Positions 10,890 to 20,500 of a stretch of DNA of 64,000 bases are shown piece after piece (position 1 is the stretch's first letter; every line of letters starts with the position of its first letter). The DNA lies in assembly GCA_964019135.1 (NCBI GenBank), contig OZ025260.1, positions 32,296,254-32,360,253 on the forward strand. The letters run 5' to 3'. The DNA is from Arenicola marina. Its lineage: Eukaryota > Annelida > Polychaeta > Arenicolidae. A program made the translations under genes and the position numbers. The notes below the pieces were generated by a model. It was not told where the DNA came from. It saw only the letters and a program-made list of their open reading frames with translations, and did not search any database.

Positions 10890-11350
10890 GTGCCATAGTT
10901 CGTGAAAGCTAGTTTCGCGTGGTGAAACCTAGAGAGCGCGGAACCACAAATCCTCGATACGGGACAATAGCAACGTTGGAAGTGGGTTTCACGTTCAGAA
11001 AACTGGGTTTTACGGGTGGCAAGACGTAAAACCCGCATTTCTGCTCTAAAAACCGAGTTTTATGTCGTGCACACGAACCTAGTTTCGCGGGCAAAATGCA
11101 GTATTTGAGTGGCTTCGTCGGCAAAAATGTGGGTTTTGGAATACTGATACATTCCACGCGGTGAAAGTTAGGTTTTTTCGAAGTAAACCGGGATATGTTG
11201 CTGATTAAAGTTTAGAGTTTCAGAGCCAAAACCTAGTTTCGTGACGCGAAAGTAGGTTCCATGGACTGAAACCCGGTTTTACGCACGGAGAACGTAGTGT
11301 TACATGCGTAAAACCGGCTTTCAAAACGTGAAACTAGGTTTCACGAATTA
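10890..11350. repeat. degenerate AAACCTAGTTTCG repeats
   Basis: A field of loosely repeated, partly palindromic phrases: AAACCTAGTTTCG, GTGAAACCTAG, AAACTAGGTTTCACG, AAACCGAGTTTTA, AAACCCGGTTTTACG. Spacing is irregular (about 30-45 bp) and both orientations occur. It ends some 160 bases before the receptor start codon. Confidence 0.7.
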
Positions 11351-11513
11351 TGACAGATTTCGCTTGCCATATCTGGGAGGCCGCCACGGAACAGCGATCT
11401 CTGTCGCCGCCACCGTCACACAGGGGGCGGCACCGGCCGAGACAGCTGTGAGTGTCAGCGCCTGCGACAGCCTCACTACACTTATACAAACGCTGAACCC
11501 GCCGCAGCTTGAA

Positions 11514-11562
11514 ATGGTTCACGTTGCACGGCCCTTCGTCTTTCTGTGTCTCTCCATTGCAG
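11514..11562 (+). CDS. receptor exon 1: signal peptide
   Basis: ATG at 11514, then basic residues and a hydrophobic core [11 protein letters not shown], a short signal peptide. Donor CAG|GTAAGG, phase 1. A 4-kb intron follows. Confidence 0.75.
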
Positions 11563-14500
11563 GTAAGGACGTGACATTCACTTATAATACTTTGTGGTGA
11601 TATTAACATACTCAGCAGTGTGCTTGAGCAATGTAGGCCACGTGCTATAGCTCGGTTCAAGCGTAATATAACGGACAGGATAGATCATAATACTGCATAC
11701 ATGTGATATATCATGTATAGGCCATAATATTCGTCCCTGTAGACTGTAGAGAAGAAACTTAATTGTATATTAAGCGCTACTATTTATGTCTCCTTTATTT
11801 CATACCCACGTCAAGTACGGCCTGTGTGTGTGTCGGGTGGCGGGGGGGGCGGGGCAGGCGCTCCCACGAGGGGGGCCCGGGGTGGGGGCAGACCCCTCCC
11901 CCGCTCCACTTTACTTTACTGACTTAAGTGTTCCGAACAGCGCACATACTGAGACATCGCCTCACCCAAACGGACCCCATAGGCGTGTCTAGGGTGGGGG
12001 TGGGGGGGGGGGCACAGTGCCCCGCCTTTTCACATTCTGTGCCCCCCCCCTCTCCCGGTTGTCAAAAAATAATGGACCCCTTGGTCCTTATTTTGTTCAG
12101 CGCCCCCCCCCCCCACCCCCCTGTCGCAAGATTTCATCAGTGTGCCCCCTCCCCCCCTCGTCAAGGTGCCCCCATCCCTTCCAGGATTCCTGCACGTGCT
12201 GCTGGACCCCCCCTCCCACCTTTTTCCGAGGGCTCATCTCATCCAAAGGGACGCCCAGGGCATCCGGCCCTCCCCCTTCCATATAGACTCCAAACCCGCT
12301 TTTGAAAAGTCGGGATTCGCCTCAATTGCATACGCTCTCTTCATGCATGTTGTAGTAGGCCTAGATTTTTAAATTTTGATAGCACGTTCATCCAAAGCTC
12401 ATCTGACACATCACAATGCATATCAGTGTATAATTGTACGCATGTCGCTCTGCATGCCTGGCGTAAACGCGGCTCGACCCTGGCGTGGTGACCTCCCGTG
12501 TGGCACGAACTTATTGGTGTCGCGAGAGGCCCGCAGTGTTTATATAAAGACGTGTACAGTGGGGACAGAGATATGCGTGTGTTTACACGAAGCGGTTTAC
12601 AGTTGGTCACTATAAGAGCTAGGCCTACTGCAGGTCCAGGCGTTCGAGTGGCAGAAGCTTACATTGGAGGTGTCCACCATACTAATCTCCTGATTCAAAA
12701 GGAATCTCGCTGTACGAAACTTAATCTGACAAGTGACGACATAGTCGCATTTTTGCTTTAAATACACCACTGTTTAGCCTTTACTTTGCTACTGGAACCG
12801 TACCGGACTAATTCATTCAATTTTGATTAATTATAAAACTTGTTAGTTTTAAACTATGTTTTCGAATTCGATCGAGGTCAAAGGCGTGAAGCACTTTGAA
12901 CCTTGACCCCGTGTTACTTTGAAATATTTCTTCCATTGTAATCGTACAACAAGGAAATGTCAATATTTTATAAATGCTGCATGGGAAATACAAAATTCAA
13001 CCTAAACAATCTTCTAAAACCCTTCGTGACCCCTGCGCCGTTGAGGTCAACCGTGAGGTTGGCGGCAACGTGGCGCAGAGGTGATGTGAGGAACGAGCTC
13101 CCTCTGCTGGCAGAGTGGGCATTGTTATGGTACAGACGACAGACTGAAGCATTCCAAAATGCAGACGACAGATATAATATTTTTGCAATAAAAGTGTTGA
13201 ATCTGCTAGCGGGACGGAGTTCAGATTTAGAATCTTTTTGATACAACTGATGACTGAACGAATCAACAGGTTAAGCATTCATACATATAGTACACGGCAG
13301 TTGAAAGACGTTATTCAATACGGGAATGACCCGCCAGTTGCCAAAAAATGGCATAAATTATTAAGAAGCTGCAATGAAAGCATAAGTCGAAAAGTACGAT
13401 TGCCAGTTTTGTTCCAGTGCAGCGCCAACCATGTTAAAGAGCTGACACATATTTGGACATGCTTGAAACGATATTTATTGGAAAGTATATGCCGTCAACA
13501 TTCCATTTGTACAGTCCCGCGCGTAATTTCTGAATCATGATCGCTAGAATTATGAGGCGAAGAGACGATTATCGATCGAGCGCCGTCGATATTAGCTACC
13601 ATCTTGCGTGACGTCAGTGCGGGAAGACGACTTGGCTATAGATGCACAACTTACTCACATCCACAATCGCCATTCACCCCCTGTTTTGGGACATCAGGAT
13701 TTGTTAACAAAAACTGGGCCAGGTTGTAGACCAATTTCACCACGCCTCCGGGAGGGGGGGGTTAACTACGTTACTAAAGCGATGTGAGGGGGGGGGGGGG
13801 CGCTACTACCTTACTAGCGCGTGGTGTGGGTTCTCTCAATGTTGTGCCAGAGGCTCTCTCTCACATAGAATACCCGTTCACCCGAACATCAGCTAGATGA
13901 TGTCACTTCCACTACGTGATTACGCGGTACGTCAGCTCGCCTGTACAACGCTCGCCTGTCTTGACTGTCATGGACTAATATAACGCTGCCGCCGATTCCG
14001 GTTAGAGGGTGGGGGGGGGGGGGGGAGGCGCTTCTTTTTCTCTCTTTTTTTAAATTATTTCAAATCAAATTGTTTAAATCGACAAATTTAGCAGTAGAAA
14101 CAGTAAAACGGATGTCGACCATTTTTTTCAACAGGGATGGTCATATAACATGACCGGAAGCCATTTAGGAATGAACACAACCAAGCCGAAATTACTCAAC
14201 TATATGAACTTCTTCATCTCGTAATTAACTATATTGGAATTATTTCTGTCCTTTGGCTCGGGGGTTGGGTACTTAATAGGGCTATAAAGTCTCGTTCGCC
14301 AAGACTTCCGGTTTACTTATTTTGGGGACAAAGAGACGAAGCACGTGTTCGGAACGAGTTTAGAATCTCTGCGCACACTGGTATCCTGACTATCGGTGAC
14401 GTAGGCGTGACGTATATGTTACGCAAAGACAGAGACAGGGAACCAGACTACCTGCGCAAGAGCCAGGCGCCGAGGGGTTGGTTACTTAAACATTGCTGTG

Positions 14501-17500
14501 GGCGGGTCGTTTTCGCGGTAAAGCCCCCCCCCCCTTTTTTCACCGCCAAAATCCGCTCGCAAGGGGTATCTTTCGCGGCAACCCGCTCTATGAACGTACA
14601 TTTTCAGAGCCCCCCCCCCCCCCCCCCACCCCCGGTCGCAAGTTTTCAAATATCCGCTCTATAGGGGATATCTTTTTCATCATAAATGTCCGCTCTATAG
14701 GGGCATCTTTTTCATCACAAATGTCCGCTCCCTCAGGCATCAAGTGGCACCCGCGGAACCCCCCACCAGATTCGTATAACCGCTCCCCCCCCCCCCGGGC
14801 CACATATATACCCTATACCACACTGGGGATGGGTGGAGGTGGCAATATATATCGGCGTATCTATCCAGTATATTTACTTGCGGGTGTTGCGGGTCCTTAT
14901 ATGTCTATGTCTACGCCTCGAAGAATGTTTGGTCGGTACAATTCGTGGTTCAACGCGAACCATTTCCCTATTTACCGCGATCCGTCTTGCAGTCTGTGAA
15001 TGCTTCGATATTCGCGATATCACATTCAAGGGGCTTGAACAGTCCTTGCCTTAGAGATTCGACATTACTCGCCCTAATTTTTAGGGAGCGCGCGTAGTGG
15101 TTAACGCACTAGCTCGCAGACTGCAGGTCCCGGGTTCGAATCTCAGCCCGGGCACCTAATCTGGGGCATGGTTCATCCATTCATCCTTCATCGTCCCGGG
15201 AGGCTTCTTGGCCCAGTTAATCCCTTGTGGGCACACAAACGCGGCCTAAACAACACAACTCGATTCATTTCCAGGTTTATTCCAAAGAATTAGCGATCCT
15301 TTAGCAATTAATAATTAGTAATACCCGATAAGCTGTAGTTTGAGAAACTGGATTTGAAATTCCAATCCGGGCGTCCAGTGAGTAATAACCAAGAGCTAAC
15401 AGGTCATCGATGTGACGACTGCAGTAGGTTATGTCTGTCACAGATAGGCTTATTCAATCATAAGCGCAAATGCCGAGAAACTAATTTTATTACTTAAACC
15501 ACAAAACAATTAAAGCCGCAAATCCATCGTCTTTTGCATACGGACGGATGTCAACCCAACATATTCCTTTAGTAATGAATGGCGTCTTTTTCTTCGCTGA
15601 CCACACGCTTCAGGTCTCTTCTGCGGCGTCACCGGATGTAACTTCGGAAATAGCACTGACTGCCACTTCCGGTGTAACTGCGCGGATGGGGGGTCATGTG
15701 ATCCGCAGACTGGCCAGTGCCATGGTGACGTAGGCTGCCGGGCCGGCCTGCCGCCTCAGCACGACTGGCACGGATTTGGATGCCTGACGGGTAAGAAAGA
15801 AACTATGCAGATTTTTTTTGTAGCGCTGAACTGTCCAAAATATTCTTTGTAAAATAGACGAATCCTTCAGTACTACATTGAGCTACTCGCCCTAGGGAGA
15901 TCATATATGTCAGTGCCGCGAAATTTTTGGTTTTATATGGAGGGGAATTCAATATGCATTTGACAGGTCCAAAACTTATTCTATGTATGTTTACGTTATG
16001 TATGCAGGGGCGGATTCAGACTTTAGAGGGTGGGGAGGCTTGAATTTCGCGATTACAGGGCATACTACAGGGGCGAATCCAGACTTTAGGGGGTGGGTGG
16101 GGGGGTAGGTGCGGATATAGGAATTTGCCAAAAGGGGGTTCCTCTCGAAAAACTTGCGACCGGGGCGGGGTGCTCTCTGAAAAACTTGCAACCGGGGGGT
16201 GGGGGGGGGGTGCTCGAAAAAGCCGACGTTAACAGTGTATGTTCAGGTTCCCAAGGGGGGGAGGGGGGCAACCCCCTATCCCCCCCTAGATCCGCCCCTG
16301 GGGGGCTTGAATTTTGAGATTACAGTACATAGGCAGCAGAATCGGGGGGGGGGGGGGCACTGGTCCTTCTCCAGCATTAGGTTGCTGCTCGTGGACAGCG
16401 ATAGGCTGCTTCATTCTCGGGGGCTAAACCTGTCGGTGGGGGGGGGGCTTCTGCGGCTTGACCAGGGGGCGGGGGGCTATAGCCGCAGTAGCACCCGCCG
16501 CTGGATCCGCCAATGTAGTATGTATGTATATGTGCATGTAATAACTATGTAAATGCATTGCCTGTGTCATGCATTTGTTATGCATATTTGTACTGTTTGT
16601 ATTATACACCCGCTTTGAAATCAAGTATATCAAAGAAAAGCAAAACGAAACTGTGGATGGACTGAAGAACCAACAGACCAGCGTTCCATTCGAAGCTGTG
16701 CAAACTTAGCCATGTGTGACGGTACAAATACTGTTAACCTAAATAACCGTTCGCAAAAATCTGAAGTTGAAGGACCCCCGTATTCGAGATAATGTATAGC
16801 CTAGTACCTCCATATTTGTTACCGTGCTGACTCTGACCTTGACTTGGCTCACCCACTCTCTACATGTTACAGGCAACGCCGCCTATGGTCAGCCTACCGA
16901 CCAGGCTGGTGACAACACTGAGTCCTCCCTGGCGGCAGATGGCGACACTAACCCTGATGAAGACGACGGTAGCTGTACCTACATACAGGCCGGTTGGAGT
17001 GGCAAGGCGTGGTGGCGTGTGGACCTACAGGGCTTACACAAAATATATGGCATCACGATATACAACACGGCCGATAGAAGAGGTATATATAGAGGCATGT
17101 TTCATACATGCATCATTCAACATGCATCATCCCGGACGGTTCTTTGGCTCATTTTAACCCCTGTGTACCGTCATCAAAGCGAACTACAGCACCAATTCAT
17201 TTCATTACACCATGATTATAATTCTAGAAGGGGAGTTCTAGTTCAGTCGGTGAGAAGCAGGCCCAGATGAGCTGCACACCAATTTCAAACCGCAACCCCC
17301 TGCCCCTCCCTCCCTCCCTCCCCTTGTTCTCGTCACTTACGGAATGCCCCCTCTTCCCACATCTGTAAAGGTAACTATCCATGGAAATACCATGCTGCAC
17401 TCGCACCTGGGCTCCCCACCAACTTTGACTGTCCCCCTCACGGTATTGACATTATTATCTTTTAGTTATATTTAACTTATATATATATTTCATTTCTGCG

Positions 17501-20500
17501 TCTTCCTCAGCGTCTATGGCCGTAATTAAATATACTATTTTACAGTGGGCGATGTATCATATATAATAGACACATTTCGGTGTCGATTTCCGTAGAAACC
17601 AAATACCGGTCATGCTATCTGGCTATCTGATAAAGGAATTTCTTTATATTCAAAACCGTTATACAGTCACCGTTACATAGCCGTGTGAGTGCTTTTCTGG
17701 CGAATTGTTTATCAACGTTAAAAGCAAGATTTTACACAGGGAATCTGGGATATGAGATATATGTACGGTGATATACCGGGGGGAGGTTGGGGGGGGGGGG
17801 TCGTGTTACCAGATCACGAACAATAAATTTCTTTATTCCCAGGTCACGATGAATTAAAAGCAGGACTCTTTGCATGAAATAGAAGGGCGGATACACGATA
17901 CTAAATGGACGATTTAACGATTCACGGTTATTTAATATTAAATTTCCCAGTTCACGATTAATGAAAATCCAGGATCACGGCGGTCGGCTAATACCCCATT
18001 CCCAGTTCACGAAGAATTATATTCCTCATTCCCAGTTCACGGTGAAATGAAAAGCCCAATCCCGAGGAACGCCAATATCCCTTGCCCCCCCCCCCCCACC
18101 ACCCCCCACACATACGGGCATAAGAGGTAACGATTACTAGGTATAATTAGTTATTTATATGTTTGCAGTACAAACCAGAGCATTGAGCTAATTAACATTT
18201 CTTCACCTTTTCCAGAGGCGTCAAACATGCAGGAATTGTCCGTCCAAGTGTCCAACACGACGGCGTCACGCTACATTAGCTGTGGTTACCATGAAAGCCT
18301 CGTTCCGGCTGGAGGCCATGCCGACATAGACTGTAGGGTTCCCATGGTGGCCTCCTCACTGCGAATATACGGCGCTTACCGCTATATGACCATCTGCGAG
18401 GTAGTAGTGCACGCTCATCCATATGAAGGTAGGTAAACCGTGTGATGTAATGCGCTTAACGTCATACATGGGACACTAGCTACCACATGTGACGTCATCC
18501 TGTACATGTATGACGTCATCAATGGGACGTATGACGTAATCTGTTTGATTTAGGTCGGATGACGTGATACGTATTATGTAATTGGCATTCATGTGACGCA
18601 ATCGTTGTGACGTCATCTACAAGTTATATATAAGCTGCATGATATAATCTGCAAGGCCCCACCTCCTCTCCCACTTATAAACAAATATATTCACTATCAT
18701 GACCTTAAATTGTTATATAGTTTTTTTGTTCACAGGGTCAAATGTATTATATTGTAATTGTGGACCAATTCCTGATTTTGATAAACATATCAAGTAACCG
18801 ATGAAATTTATGGGACCAAAGTTATAGTCTGAAAAATAAGCATTAAGAACCTGTGTTCATACATTTATGCTCACCTGATTTCCAGAATGTACAGGCTGCT
18901 CAAGTACCTGCAATGAGGAGTATGGTTGTGTTGACGATTGTTTGCTAGGATTAAACCAGTCTTCTCTCTGCAGCGAAGGTCAGTGGTTTACTTTCTGTTT
19001 CATTATTTTTTTAGTCACAAAATTTGTCCAAAATGTTTCAAGGATGTGATTAAATGAACACTTTAAGCCTGGCATGTACCAGTCGAGTTTCCATTACGAT
19101 ATTTGTTCCTTTTAGAATGCACTCAAGGTCACTATGGCGTCAACTGCCAAGAAGAGTGCGGCAATTGCATTATGGGAATGAATAGCGGATGTGACGTCAT
19201 CAATGGTTCTTGTCTCCATGGGTGTGAGAAGTGGTGGATATCTCCAAAGTGCGACGTCATGATCGGTAAGTGGCAGTCCTCGGTGGTTTCTTCCTGGTTT
19301 GTGCGATCTGTTTTATCAACGATATCGATGACTAAGTTTACGTCTATTTACATATGATATAGGCCGCAGATGCAACCTTGGTGCTGTCACCCGATCCGCC
19401 ACTATTTTTACCTGTTACTCTCGCATGTAGTAGGAAAAGTCATATGCCACATTAGGGTGTTATATCGAAGCAGAATGGGCCAACATGCCAGGATTACGAA
19501 TTAGGTCGAATTTACTTATGTATGATCATTGACACGATGTAACGGAAGAACATATTATACAGCTGTCCCTATAGTCACCAGGTGTTAAGTTAAGACCATT
19601 TTCTATAGCTGCCATTTAACAAATGGTGTCATTATCATTTGTAATAACTGATTGTTACCTAATACATGGATGTTTCCTAATGTCATCCCGACTACGTCTC
19701 CATTGACAATATAACAGTAGACTGACGCTCGTAGACGTTGAAGTAGAGATCATGTGACGTACCATACGATCTCTGGTTGAAGCACTTGTCCTTTATTTAC
19801 CTAGATATTCCAAAGAACCACGGCGAAAACGTGACAGTTCTTCCATCAGTAACATCCTTTGAAGTCCTCTGGAGGCAGAACCTGCAGGTCACGCAGGACA
19901 TGGCGGGATACTACGGCTATCACGTGGTATACAGGATTCAGGGAACGGACCGTCAGAAGTCAGTGGTCATGGTCCACCACGACCCCGACAAAGACAAGCA
20001 AAACGTCACGATTTACGGTCTGCGAAGTAACACAGGATATGACGTCATAGTGTTGCAGTTCCGGCGCTGGGGGTCCAATAGCACAGAGTATGGCGATGAC
20101 CTGGCCACTTCCGCCGGCACTCTGCCGTGCTTGGGTCAGTAGGATGATTTTGTGATTCATTTTTATTTCATAGTAATATATATCTAACATTCCTTATGTT
20201 GATGTTAATATCGTGAGCACTGCTATACCTCGGTGTGAGTAAGCATGATATATGCCAGGTGTTATTAATACGATGTATGCGAATTAGTCATTGCGTTTAT
20301 AAAGTGATACATCATATACCTAGAACGAAAAAGTATCTGCAAAGAACAATAAAATTCCGACTTTTGGAAACAAGTGTTCAAAATTTAATGTGAATGTCTT
20401 TCTTTGAAACCCTGACCCCAATGTAATGATTGTATCCTTTGTTTTATACTATATACCTTGTATGTTAGACCATTCTTCGAGCATAGGTACTCTTCTTTGA

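Noticed and set aside
12957..13540. Two consecutive ORFs as a gene inside receptor intron 1
   Set aside because: The first overlaps a dispersed repeat also present at 10320-10436; no recognisable domain or splice structure.
15084..15160. tRNA gene
   Set aside because: Box A and B are good, but the acceptor stem is poor and the sequence continues into a SINE body with another copy at 45492.
15548..15733. ORF frame over receptor exon 2 reading MSTQHIPLV...
   Set aside because: A different frame, fixed by phase 1 splice sites, gives a ten-cysteine EGF-like module; this frame is its shadow.
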